This document shows, piece by piece, positions 17,972 to 27,100 of a DNA stretch of 64,000 bases. Within the stretch, counting starts at the first letter, position 1; every line of letters begins with the position of its first letter. The position numbers and the translations under genes are program-made. Source of the stretch: CAIWHR01 sp963809965 (GTDB taxonomy: Bacteria > Pseudomonadota > Gammaproteobacteria > Burkholderiales > Casimicrobiaceae); the NCBI GenBank assembly GCA_963809965.1, contig CAWELU010000050.1, forward strand, positions 1-64,000, read 5' to 3'. The notes beneath the pieces were generated by a model that saw only the letters and a list, made by a program, of their open reading frames with translations, was not told the origin of the DNA and searched no databases.

Positions 17972-18682
17972 ATGACATTTCGACCTATGCGAACCGTGGC
18001 TGACCCGTCACCGCAGCATGATCGCATTCGAGCGGAAGCGGCTGCGGCGGCGCTCGCCCTCGCGCAGAAATCGCGGGTCCCGCAGACGCTGATCGGAGTT
18101 GCGTTCCTGTGCATAGGCTTGGCCGGGTGCGCGGCCTTGCCAGCGGTCGGGCTCAACCTCGCCGCGCAGGGCGCGCAGGGTCTCGTCGCCCTCACCCTGG
18201 GTCCGATGGTCGCCATGCAAGAGCGGTCGGAAACGGATCGTTGCGCGGTGTTCACCGGCAAGGGCATCTCGGTCACCGAGTCGCTCGAGACCGTGATCCC
18301 GATCGACGAAGGGGAAATCAACGTGTTCGAGCAAGCGGACTGGCGCCCCGAATTTGCACGCGAAGGCTATCCTCAATTCGAGCGGTCTAGGACTCCAACC
18401 GAAGGAGCGCTCGCCATCACCGGACGGTCGGTCCTCTTCGTCCCGCTTGCGGGTACGACAAGCATTCGCGTTCCCTACGAGTTGGTGCAGGACGTCGACG
18501 TCGGCGGAAATGCCGTCACGGGCGAGCCTCGTTCCATGATCGTGCGATCGTGCTACGGCCGCTTCGACATCGTCACGTTCCGGCAGCGGCAGCCGGACAA
18601 CTCGGATTCAGGGACAACCGCAATGGCAGCCGCCCAACTCAAGGCGCGGGTGGCCGCTTTTCGTGCCACGGCAGACAACTGA
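17972..18682 (+). CDS. putative lipoprotein with GRAM/PH-like beta domain
   Basis: 236 residues. A hydrophobic stretch ends in the lipobox LAGC (Cys near residue 53), so the true start may be internal, for example the ATG at residue 6, because a 50-residue N-terminus is long for a lipoprotein signal. After the cysteine comes a small Ala/Gly-rich segment, then a beta-rich region with EGALAITGRSVLFVPLAG and IRVPYELVQDVDV, which resembles the GRAM/PH-like strand pattern. I cannot name the family. Probably attached to the outer or inner membrane. Confidence 0.6.
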   Translation: MTFRPMRTVADPSPQHDRIRAEAAAAALALAQKSRVPQTLIGVAFLCIGLAGCAALPAVGLNLAAQGAQGLVALTLGPMVAMQERSETDRCAVFTGKGISVTESLETVIPIDEGEINVFEQADWRPEFAREGYPQFERSRTPTEGALAITGRSVLFVPLAGTTSIRVPYELVQDVDVGGNAVTGEPRSMIVRSCYGRFDIVTFRQRQPDNSDSGTTAMAAAQLKARVAAFRATADN

Positions 18683-18748
18683 CGCTGCCTATCGCGAACA
18701 AACATTTGCGCTGCGGACTCCAGACGGGCGTTCTTTGCGCGGCCGAGG

Positions 18749-19069
18749 CTAACGCGGTCCCAGCAAGTCCTCGCGCACCGGTGTGAATACGTCGATGAGG
18801 GTGCCTGCCTCGAGCGCCTTCGCGCCATGCTGGACGTTGCCAGGCACATAGACGGAATCGCCGTCCGACAGCAACTGCGTGCGCCCGTCCAGCGAATACT
18901 CGAAGCGTCCCGCGACGCAGAAGCTGATCTGCTCGTGAACGTGGCTGTGCACGTAACCCGCGGCGCCGGCGGCGAACCGCACTTCCATTAGCATCAATCG
19001 ACCCTGCGCCTGCAGGATCCGCCGCCGTACGCCCGGCTCCGCGTCTTCCCATACGCCAATTTCAGCCAT
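18749..19069 (-). CDS. cupin-domain protein
   Basis: 106 residues. The ATG at 19069 has GGAG spaced properly before it; the longer frame to 19192 overlaps the divergent gene and is unlikely. It is a single conserved barrel: motif 1 HSHVHEQISFCVAGRFEYSL carries the metal ligands (HxH...E), and motif 2 is GDSVYVPGNVQHGAKAL. It ends VFTPVREDLL, as in small cupins of the AraC-sensor or pectin-degradation (KdgF-like) kind. A metal-dependent binding or isomerase role is possible but unproven. Confidence 0.85.
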   Translation of the reverse strand: MAEIGVWEDAEPGVRRRILQAQGRLMLMEVRFAAGAAGYVHSHVHEQISFCVAGRFEYSLDGRTQLLSDGDSVYVPGNVQHGAKALEAGTLIDVFTPVREDLLGPR

Positions 19070-19190
19070 ACCGCATCTCCAAGGATTGTCGGAGCCGAAG
19101 CTCGTGGAACCGGCTCCGGCCGCCATTATCGCGCGTTGCGGTACATGGCTGCCGTAAACTGTCCAGTGTTCACTACCCGGGAGTACGCGC

Positions 19191-19583
19191 ATGCAAAATC
19201 GCTATGGTTTCGGCAGACAGGTGGCACTCGGCTTCGACGCGGCACTCGCCAAGGTGACGCAGGAGCTGTCGAAGGAAGGGTTTGGCGTTCTCACCGAGAT
19301 CGATGTCGCAGCGACGTTGAAGAAAAAGCTCGGCAAGGACATACCGCCGTACCGGATTCTCGGCGCATGCAATCCTCCGTTCGCAAGTCAGGCGATCACG
19401 GCCGAGCCGTCGATCGGGCTCCTGATGCCATGCAACGTCGTCGTGCGGCAGGACGCGATCGGCGGGGTCCACGTCGAGTTCATGGACCCGCAACCGATGT
19501 TTGCCCTGGTGGGCAATCCGGAGGTGGCGCCGCTCGCAGCGGAGGTGCGCGCGCGACTCGTGCGCGTGATGGATGCGCTTTGA
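19191..19583 (+). CDS. DUF302 family protein
   Basis: 130 residues. The pattern GFDAALAKVTQELSKEGFGVLTEIDVAATLKKKLG, then YRILGACNPPFA and LMPCNVVVRQD (each piece only partly quoted here), is diagnostic for DUF302, a small cytoplasmic alpha/beta fold of unknown function often found in sulfur-oxidising and metal-exposed bacteria. Two conserved cysteines (GACNPP and MPCNVV) are present. It is divergent from the cupin gene. Confidence 0.88.
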   Translation: MQNRYGFGRQVALGFDAALAKVTQELSKEGFGVLTEIDVAATLKKKLGKDIPPYRILGACNPPFASQAITAEPSIGLLMPCNVVVRQDAIGGVHVEFMDPQPMFALVGNPEVAPLAAEVRARLVRVMDAL

Positions 19584-19693
19584 GCGCGCGATTCGCAGTC
19601 GCGCGCGACGCCCATGTCCTTCAGCCAACACGTTCCCCTGCCTGGCTGCAGGCGACTTATGCCTCGAGATGGATGCGCCCTGCCGGGCGCACT

Positions 19694-19722
19694 CAAGAAA
19701 AACGGCCCCGTTCGGGGGCCGT
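19694..19722 (-). terminator. rho-independent terminator of ssrA
   Basis: On the minus strand an 8-bp perfect stem ACGGCCCC/GGGGCCGT with a five-base loop is followed directly by TTTTTCTT. It lies 13 bases past the 3' CCA of the tmRNA gene, the expected place and orientation. Confidence 0.85.
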
Positions 19723-19734
19723 CGTTCTGTGGGT

Positions 19735-20112
19735 TGGTGGAGGTGGCGAGAATCGAACTCGCGTCCGGAAGCACTCGGCAGTCAGGACTACATGCTTAGT
19801 CACGTCATTTGGCTCTCACCCCGACACCGCCGGCGGACAGGCTGCGCCAGAACCAGTCACCTTGCTTTAACGCTTCGCCCAAGTGACCCGGGCGGGCGCG
19901 ATCGCTCTAGATGTCCTCGCCGTGATTTCGCCGTTCCCGGCTACGTCACCCGGACCGAGCGCTGCCCGGTGCGAGGTCCGGCGGGATTAAGCCGCCAGAG
20001 CGTACGTTTCGTCGTTCGCAGTTAAGTTTGCGATTGCTCGAGTTTTACGAGGACAAGCGCCTCGGCATGCCCCAAGTTGCGTTGCAACCCCCGTCGAAAC
20101 CAGTTCACCCCC
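19735..20112 (-). ncRNA. ssrA: transfer-messenger RNA (tmRNA)
   Basis: The RNA rescues stalled ribosomes by acting first as alanine tRNA and then as template for a degradation tag. The 5' end GGGGGTGAACTGGTTTCGAC (20112 leftward) and the 3' end with T-arm GTTCGATTC and terminal CCACCA (19735) pair in a 7-bp acceptor stem with one G-U. The tag frame at 20019-19987 reads ANDETYALAA followed by TAA, a tag typical of Betaproteobacteria. Length is 378 nt. Four-pseudoknot GC-rich segments lie between tag and 3' end. A matching terminator follows. Confidence 0.97.
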
Positions 20113-20279
20113 GGTCATCGTCGCGGTCGGTCGCCATTCGATCTGCGGCCGGTGCAATGCGCTTAAGTATCGCCATCATACCAGCCGGTGCTGCGAATGC
20201 GGTCCGGGTGCGGTGACTTGCCGATAATGTGGGGTAAACTCGCGCCGTTTCAAGCCCTTGCGCGCATCGCCTTGCAACC

Positions 20280-21752
20280 ATGCCCATGCCCATCCCCACG
20301 CCCATCGTTCCCGTCATCCTCTCCGGCGGTGCCGGCACGCGCCTGTGGCCGTTGTCGCGCGAGAGTGCGCCGAAACCCTCGATGCCGTTGCCGGACGGCG
20401 AGACGTTGCTCGCGAAGACCGCGGCGCGCGCCTTGGCGCTGCCCGGAGTCGGCAACCTTCTCACTGTCACCAACCGCGAGTATTACTTCCATACCAAGGA
20501 CATCTACGCAGGGCTGCGTGACCATCCCGCGACCCGATCGGCCTACCTGCTGGAGCCCTTCGGCCGTAACACGGCACCGGCCGTCGCCCTTGCGGCGCTC
20601 GTCGTCGAGGCACGCTTCGGAAGCGATGCAGTCATCGTCGTGCTTCCCGCCGACCATCTGATTCGCAACCAGGCTGCTTTCGCCGCGGCGGTGTCCCGCG
20701 CAGCGGATCTCGCGCGCAGCGGATCGCTCGTCACGTTCGGCATCTCCCCGCTGCGCCCGGAAACGGGATTCGGCTACATCGAGTGCGGTGATGCCCTCGG
20801 CGAGGGGACGCCGCCGTCGTTTGTCGTGCGCCGATTCGTCGAGAAGCCACCGCTCGAGACAGCGCGCGAGTATGTTGCGGCAGGCAACTACGTGTGGAAC
20901 TCCGGCATGTTCTGCTTCACGCCGGCGGCGATCCTCGCGGCGTTCGCGCGTCACGCGCCGGCCTTGCTGGACGCCGTGCGTCCGGTCGCCGCGAAGCTCG
21001 CGGACAAGGGCGACGCCGCGATGCTGGAAATCGATGCCGCCCTTTTCACCGCCGTTCCGGACATCTCCATCGACTACGCGGTGATGGAAAAGGCCGCCGA
21101 CGCGGGCGAGGTTGCCGTAGTCCGCGGCGCATTCGACTGGAACGACATCGGCTCGTGGCAGGCAGTCTCCGAGCTTGCGCCGCTCGATGCTCAAGGCAAT
21201 CACGGCCAGGGCGAGCGGGTGGCGATCGAGACCACCGGAACGTACGTTCACGCGGGCGAGCGGCTGGTTGCCACCGTCGGGGTCGAAAATCTCGTGATTG
21301 TCGAAACGCCGGATGCGGTGCTGGTGGCTCATCGGGATCACCTGCAGCGCGTCAAGGACGTCGTAACCGAACTGAAGACACGCGGCCACGACGCGTACAA
21401 ACTGCACAAGACGATGGCGCGCCCGTGGGGCGCCTACACGGTGCTGCAGGAAGGTCCCGGCTTCAAGATCAAGCGGATCGAGGTGAAGCCCGGTGCCGCG
21501 CTGTCGCTGCAGCTCCACCACCGCCGCAGCGAGCATTGGGTTGTGGTCGCTGGAATCGCCGAGGTCACGCGCGGCGAGGACACGTTCGTCGTCAGCGCCA
21601 ACGGCTCCACGTACATCCCCGTCGAGACCAAGCACCGGCTTGCCAATCCCGGCAGCGAGCCGCTGGTGATGATCGAGGTGCAGTGCGGCGATTACCTCGG
21701 CGAGGACGACATCGTTCGCTTCGACGATCTGTACGGTCGCGTGCCCGCGTAA
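20280..21752 (+). CDS. manC: mannose-1-phosphate guanylyltransferase / mannose-6-phosphate isomerase
   Basis: 490 residues, the bifunctional type II PMI-GMP enzyme that makes GDP-mannose. The N-terminal domain has PVILSGGAGTRLWPLSRES and FVEKPPLETA. The C-terminal cupin-type isomerase domain carries ARPWGAYTVL and the metal motif LQLHHRRSEHWVVV. It would feed exopolysaccharide or O-antigen synthesis, although no polysaccharide cluster lies next to it. It starts about 170 bases from the 5' end of ssrA, in the opposite direction. Confidence 0.94.
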   Translation: MPMPIPTPIVPVILSGGAGTRLWPLSRESAPKPSMPLPDGETLLAKTAARALALPGVGNLLTVTNREYYFHTKDIYAGLRDHPATRSAYLLEPFGRNTAPAVALAALVVEARFGSDAVIVVLPADHLIRNQAAFAAAVSRAADLARSGSLVTFGISPLRPETGFGYIECGDALGEGTPPSFVVRRFVEKPPLETAREYVAAGNYVWNSGMFCFTPAAILAAFARHAPALLDAVRPVAAKLADKGDAAMLEIDAALFTAVPDISIDYAVMEKAADAGEVAVVRGAFDWNDIGSWQAVSELAPLDAQGNHGQGERVAIETTGTYVHAGERLVATVGVENLVIVETPDAVLVAHRDHLQRVKDVVTELKTRGHDAYKLHKTMARPWGAYTVLQEGPGFKIKRIEVKPGAALSLQLHHRRSEHWVVVAGIAEVTRGEDTFVVSANGSTYIPVETKHRLANPGSEPLVMIEVQCGDYLGEDDIVRFDDLYGRVPA

Positions 21753-21830
21753 TCCGTCGCAGCCTTCGCAGGCCGACCTTCGGCCCGAACCGGGATTTCG
21801 TCCCTAGCGCTCCTCGCCCGGACCAGGAGC

Positions 21831-22433
21831 TCAGTGTGGCCGCGAATCGGGGCGAAGCTCGGGCCCACCGCGGCTTTCGCCGTGTGCGGGCGCCGGGGCG
21901 CCGCCGGCCGTTGCACTCAAATCGGCACGCAACCGCCGCACGAACGTTTCGACGGTTGGCGTCGCCGCACCACCGAGGTTCACGACAAAGTGCTCGGCGA
22001 CGTCCGGCGCGATGCAGTCGAGGACGTAAATGCCTGCGTCGACGACCGGATCGACGTCCGGAAAGTCGCCCTCCGACGTCTCGCGGTACAGGAAATGCGT
22101 GTTCTGATGGTACACGGCGACTTGCGAGATGGCAGAGCGAAACCTCGGCGGAATGAAGGGAAGTCCCTGTGCCTCGCTGCGAGCGAGCGCCTTCATGAGC
22201 GAGTGTCCCACCTCCGCGCGCAGTTGCGCGACGCTCATCCCGCGCGCGCGCAGGAACGATTTGAGCGCGAATTCGATGCCTTGGGCGCCGACGTGATAGG
22301 CCACCTGCGAATCGACGCATGGGATCCGATGCTTGCGTCCCAGGTCTTGTGCTACGCGCAGGTGATCGTGGGCATAGCGCCAGAACGCCAGCGGGGACGT
22401 CCGGCTTGCCTCGTCGTCGATGGTCGATGTCAT
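21831..22433 (-). CDS. HEPN-domain protein
   Basis: 200 residues. The N-terminal 100 show the alpha-helical pattern of HEPN domains: FWRYAHDHLRVAQDLGR, then VAYHVGAQGIEFALKSFLRA and a conserved GHSLMKAL. HEPN proteins include RNases of toxin-antitoxin and defence systems, with a catalytic RxxxxH motif; no obvious RxxxxH is visible here, and no MNT nucleotidyltransferase partner adjoins, so an enzymatic toxin role is doubtful. The low-complexity C-terminus after about residue 175 may be poorly conserved. It is convergent with manC. Confidence 0.65.
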   Translation of the reverse strand: MTSTIDDEASRTSPLAFWRYAHDHLRVAQDLGRKHRIPCVDSQVAYHVGAQGIEFALKSFLRARGMSVAQLRAEVGHSLMKALARSEAQGLPFIPPRFRSAISQVAVYHQNTHFLYRETSEGDFPDVDPVVDAGIYVLDCIAPDVAEHFVVNLGGAATPTVETFVRRLRADLSATAGGAPAPAHGESRGGPELRPDSRPH

Positions 22434-22773
22434 GATGGACAGAATCCTTTCGCAGGTGCCAACGGCTGATCGAACATGCCGCGCGCTGACATGGGTGGCG
22501 CGGATGGCCAGGTACGAAGCGAGTGAACCAAGCCGGCTACCCGGACCGCAGATACCACACGGCGGTCAGGGTAGTTACGGTTGGTTTGCGCATCCGCGCC
22601 GAAGTTCCGCGCATTTCCACGAGTCGCGATGACATCGAACGATTGAAATGCCAACCCTGGCCGCAAACGACTGAACATCGTCGCCGATCGGCGACAGTTC
22701 ACAATCGTGTGATGTTTGCGGGCACTGTCAACGAAACTGCCAAGGCCACGCCTGGCAGCCGCAGAACCAGCCG
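22434..22773. other. intergenic stretch, nothing recognised
   Basis: About 340 bases between the HEPN gene and the DUF465 gene. No reading has a plausible ribosome site with family resemblance, and no RNA or repeat structure was seen. Confidence 0.5.
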
Positions 22774-22992
22774 TCAGGCCAGCACGTCGGGATCGATCTG
22801 CCGCTCGAGCCGTGCCATCTGGTCCTTGAGCAGCAGCTTGCGCCGCTTCAGTCGCGTCAGCTGCAGCTGGTCGTGCGTCGGATCGTCCGCGAGGCGGTGG
22901 ATGACGGTGTCGAGATCGCGGTGTTCGACTTTCAACGCGACGAGCTTCTGCATCAGCGCGACGCGGTCTGCATTGCCGATGTCATTGATCAT
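22774..22992 (-). CDS. YdcH family (DUF465) small helical protein
   Basis: 72 residues. The arrangement LVALKVEHRDLDTVIHRLAD, then QLQLTRLKRRKLLLKDQMARLE, is the two-helix DUF465 pattern, ending near an IDPDVLA tail. These small cytoplasmic proteins form antiparallel coiled coils; function is unknown. It lies 36 bases downstream of the EamA transporter in the same direction. Confidence 0.88.
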   Translation of the reverse strand: MINDIGNADRVALMQKLVALKVEHRDLDTVIHRLADDPTHDQLQLTRLKRRKLLLKDQMARLERQIDPDVLA

Positions 22993-23028
22993 CGATCTTC
23001 CACGCGTCCATGCGGGGCGCGGCGCCGA

Positions 23029-23964
23029 TCAGTCGGTACCCGCCGGGACCGGCGCTGGACGCCGCCCCAGCCGGCTCGTGATCCAGATGCCGGTCAGGAT
23101 AAGCGCAATCCCGACGATGTGAAACAGCGCGAGTCGCTCGCCGAGAAACACCCACGCGAGGAGCACGCCGAACACCGGCATCAGATGGACGAACAGGCCG
23201 GCCACGCTCGCGCCGACCTGCTCGACGCCGCGATTCCAGAAGATGTAGGCGAGCACCGACGCGAACAGCGCGACCGAGACCAGCGCCGCAAGGTTCGCCG
23301 CCGTCACCGCCATGTGGCGGCCGAAGGCGAGTTCGGCGATGAACAGCGGCAGCACCGCGAGATCGCCGATCACCATCAGCACGAACAGGAACGACAGCAT
23401 GTGCAGCCCCGAGGGACGCCAGCGCAGGCCGATCGTGTAGACCGACCACATCGCCATCGACAGGATGACGAGCAGGTCGCCGCCGTTGAGCTCCAGCGAC
23501 GCGAGAACTTCGAGGCTTCCGCGCGAGAGGATCGCGAGCACACCGGCGAGCGACACGCATACGCCCATGAGCTGCAGCGGCGACAGGCGCTCGTGCAGGA
23601 AGATCCACGACATCGCGATGATCATCACCGGGATGAACGAATTGAGGATCACGCCATTGGTCGCGGTCGTGTAGTTGAGGCCGAGATACGCGAGGGCGTT
23701 GTGGGTGCCCACGCCGATCGATCCGAGGAAGAGCATCGGCTTCCAGTTGCGACGGACGACGGGCCAGTCGCGCCGCACGTGCGGCCATGCAAAGGGCGCC
23801 AGGATCAGCAGCGCGAAGAACCACCGCAGGAAGGTCATGGCCATCGGTGGCACGTCCGCCGAGAGGCCCCGTCCGACGATCCAGTTGCATGCCCAGAACA
23901 GCGGCGTCAGCGTGAGCAGCAAATAGGGGCTCACACCGCGCGGTGCGGAGGCGGGGGCGGACAC
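23029..23964 (-). CDS. EamA/DMT-family transporter
   Basis: 311 residues with ten hydrophobic segments in two EamA repeats. The first opens YLLLTLTPLFWACNWIVGRG. Helix pairs recur with LAYLGLNYTTATNGVILNS and, in the second half, LAYIFWNRGVEQVGASVAG followed by LMPVFGVLLAWVFLGERL. This is the drug/metabolite exporter superfamily of the inner membrane; the substrate (amino acid, metabolite or drug) cannot be told from sequence. It is divergent from mfd. Confidence 0.9.
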   Translation of the reverse strand: MSAPASAPRGVSPYLLLTLTPLFWACNWIVGRGLSADVPPMAMTFLRWFFALLILAPFAWPHVRRDWPVVRRNWKPMLFLGSIGVGTHNALAYLGLNYTTATNGVILNSFIPVMIIAMSWIFLHERLSPLQLMGVCVSLAGVLAILSRGSLEVLASLELNGGDLLVILSMAMWSVYTIGLRWRPSGLHMLSFLFVLMVIGDLAVLPLFIAELAFGRHMAVTAANLAALVSVALFASVLAYIFWNRGVEQVGASVAGLFVHLMPVFGVLLAWVFLGERLALFHIVGIALILTGIWITSRLGRRPAPVPAGTD

Positions 23965-24019
23965 GCGGCGATTATCGCACGTGCCTTCTCGGCTTATCGG
24001 GGAGCGCGGGAGCTCCGAT

Positions 24020-24048
24020 TCCGCGGCTCACGCACGCCCGCGTATAAT
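24020..24048 (+). promoter_or_regulatory. candidate sigma-70 promoter for mfd
   Basis: A perfect TATAAT -10 element lies at 24043-24048, 60 bases before the mfd ATG. The -35 region at the right distance is poor (TCCGCG), so only the -10 supports this call. Confidence 0.4.
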
Positions 24049-24108
24049 CCGCGCTCGATTCTTCAGTTGCACGTGCCGCCGGTCACTTCCACCGCCGGGA
24101 CGGCGGCA

Positions 24109-27100
24109 ATGGCGACGCAGGCATCCACCGATGCCAACGTGGCCGCGCAGCGTACGAGTGCCGCCGCGCCCGCGACCCCCGCTCTCGCCACGACGCTCCA
24201 GATGCTCGCGGCGCTGCCCCCGCTCGTCCCGCCGTTGCCGGACGCCGCGCAGAAATCCACCGCCGCGGTCCTGCCCGAATCCGCCGACGCATTGGCGCTC
24301 GCCCAACTCGCCGCGAGCTGCATCGGCGAGAAGCGCCTGCTCGCCATCGTCAGTGCCGATGCGCTGACCGCCCAACGGCTCGCCGACGAGCTGCCGTGGT
24401 TCGCCCCCGGGGTCCATGTCGCGCTTTTGCCCGATTGGGAGACGCTGCCCTACGATCACTTTTCGCCGCACCAGGACCTTGTTTCGCAGCGGCTCGCGAC
24501 CCTCTACCGCGTTTCACGCGGCGAATGCGACGTGCTTGTCGTGGCAGCGAATACGGCGCTGTACCGGCTGGCGCCGACTTCCTACCTCGCGGCATTCACG
24601 TTCTTCCTGAAGCAGGGGACGCGACTTGACGTCGATGCGCTGCGCGCACAACTCGCGCTCGCGGGCTACCAACACGTGACGCAGGTGGTCTCTCCCGGCG
24701 AGTTCAGCGTGCGCGGCGGATTGATCGATCTGTTTCCGATGGGGAGCGCACTGCCCTACCGTCTCGACCTGTTCGGCGACGACATCGAGACCATCAAGAC
24801 TTTCGACATCGACACGCAGCGCACGCTCTATCCGGTGCCCGAGGTGCGGCTGCTGCCTGCGCGCGAGTTTCCGCTCGACGACGCAGGCCGCACGCGCTTT
24901 CGCGGCCGCTATCGCGAGGTGTTCGAGGGCGACCCTTCGCGGTCGGCACTGTACAAGGACGTCAGCAACGGCATCGCACCGGGCGGCATCGAGTACTACC
25001 TGCCGCTCTTCTTCGATTCGACGGCGACGCTTTCGGACTACCTGCCAGCCGGGACGGTGGTGGCGTTGCATGGCGACGTCACCGGCGCCGTGCAACGCTT
25101 CTGGCAGGACGCCGACGTCCGGTACAAGCTGCTGCGCGGCGACAAGGCGCGGCCGCTGCTGCCGCCGACCGAGGTCTTCCTGCCGCCGGACGCATTTTTC
25201 GGCGCGATCAAGCCCTACCCGCGAATCGAGATTCCGGTCCGTGCAGCCGACGACACCGCTGGCGTCGACGGGGGACGTCGCACCGCCAGGCTCTGCCGTC
25301 CGGTCCGCGTCGATCGCCGCGCCGACGACCCGATCGCTGCGCTCAAGCGCTACGTCGCCGCGGCCGACGCCCGTGTTCTCATCTGTGCCGAGAGCGCCGG
25401 TCGCCGGGAAACGATGCAGCAGTATTTCGCCGAGTACGGCCTGACCGTGCCGCTTGCCGCCGACCTTCCGGGGTTCGTCGCCGGCGACGCGAATTCTGCC
25501 CTGATCGTCGCCCCGGTGCACAACGGCTTCGAGTGGCCGGATGCGAAGCTGGCCTTTGTCACCGAGGCCGAGCTTTACGCCGGCGTCGCGCGTCGCGGGC
25601 GGCGCGAGGCCGGGCGTCGCTCCAACGTCGACGCGATGCTGCGCGACCTGTCCGAAGTGCGCATCGGCGACCCGGTCGTCCATGAGCAGCACGGGATCGG
25701 CCGCTACCTCGGTCTCGTCACGATGGACCTGGGCGAAGGAGCCGCCGAGTTTCTGCAGCTAATCTACGCCAACGACGCGAAGCTCTACGTCCCGGTCGCC
25801 AACCTGCACCTGATCGGACGCTACAGCGGGGCGTCACCCGAAGCCGCGCCGTTGCACGAACTCGGCAGCAACCAGTGGGAGAAGGCGAAGAAGCGGGCGG
25901 CACGGCAGGCGCACGATACCGCCGCCGAGCTGCTGAATCTCTACGCGCGGCGCGCGGCGCGCAAGGGGCACGCCTTCAAGTTCAAGCCGCACGACTACGA
26001 AGCGTTCGCGGACGGCTTCGGCTTCGAGGAGACACCCGACCAGCAGGGCGCCATCGAGGCCGTCATCAAGGATCTGACCGACGGCAAGCCGATGGACCGG
26101 CTGGTCTGCGGCGATGTGGGCTTCGGCAAGACCGAGGTTGCCCTGCGCGCGGCGTTCGTTGCGCTGGCCGACGGCAAGCAGGTTGCCGTGCTGGTTCCCA
26201 CCACGCTGCTTGCGGAGCAGCACTTCCAGGTGTTCTCCGACCGCTTCGCCGACGTGCCGGTAAAGCTCGTCGAGTTGTCGCGCTTTCGCTCGCCGAAAGA
26301 AGTGAAGGCCGCGCTCGAGGGACTCGCCGCCGGCACCATCGACCTCGTGATCGGCACCCACAAGCTGATCCAGCCCGACGTGAAGTTCGCCAACCTTGGC
26401 CTAGTCATCATCGACGAGGAGCACCGTTTCGGCGTGCGGCAGAAGGAGCAGTTGAAGCGTTTGCGCGCCGAGGTCGATGTCCTCACCCTGACTGCCACGC
26501 CGATTCCACGCACGCTCGCGATGTCCCTCGAGGGGATACGCGACTTCTCGGTCATCGCGACCGCACCCCAGCGCCGACTCGCAATCAAGACATTCGTCGC
26601 GCCATACTCGCGCGGCATCATCCGCGAGGCTGCGTTGCGCGAATTGAAGCGCGGCGGGCAGATCTACTTTCTGCACAACGACATCGACACGATCAACACG
26701 ACGGCCGAGCGCCTCGCGGACTTGCTGCCGGAGGCGCGGATCGCGATTGCGCACGGGCAGATGGGCGAGCGCGACCTCGAGCACGTGATGCGCGAGTTCT
26801 ATGCGCAGCGCGTCAACCTGCTCGTGTGCTCGACCATCATCGAGACCGGCATAGACGTGCCGACGGCGAACACGATCATCATCGAGCGGGCGGACCGCTT
26901 CGGCCTCGCGCAACTGCACCAGCTGCGGGGACGGGTCGGCCGCTCGCACCACCAGGCGTATTCGTACCTGCTGACGCCGCCCGAGGATGCGCTGTCGACG
27001 CAGGCGAAAAAGCGGCTCGAGGCGATCCAGATGATGGAGGACCTCGGCTCCGGCTTCTATCTGGCGATGCACGATCTCGAGATCCGTGGCGCCGGCGAGG

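Noticed and set aside
20113..20200. ssrA promoter (TATGAT near 20177-20182)
   Set aside because: No acceptable -35 at proper spacing, and the leader would be over 60 nt; left uncalled.
20250..21635. 461-codon minus-strand frame opposite manC
   Set aside because: Antisense of a conserved gene; no family resemblance, and it would overlap manC almost fully.
22873..24108. Open frame running about 410 codons upstream of mfd
   Set aside because: It lies opposite the EamA and DUF465 genes and is arginine-, glutamate- and histidine-rich in the way antisense GC-rich frames are; Mfd similarity starts only after 24109.
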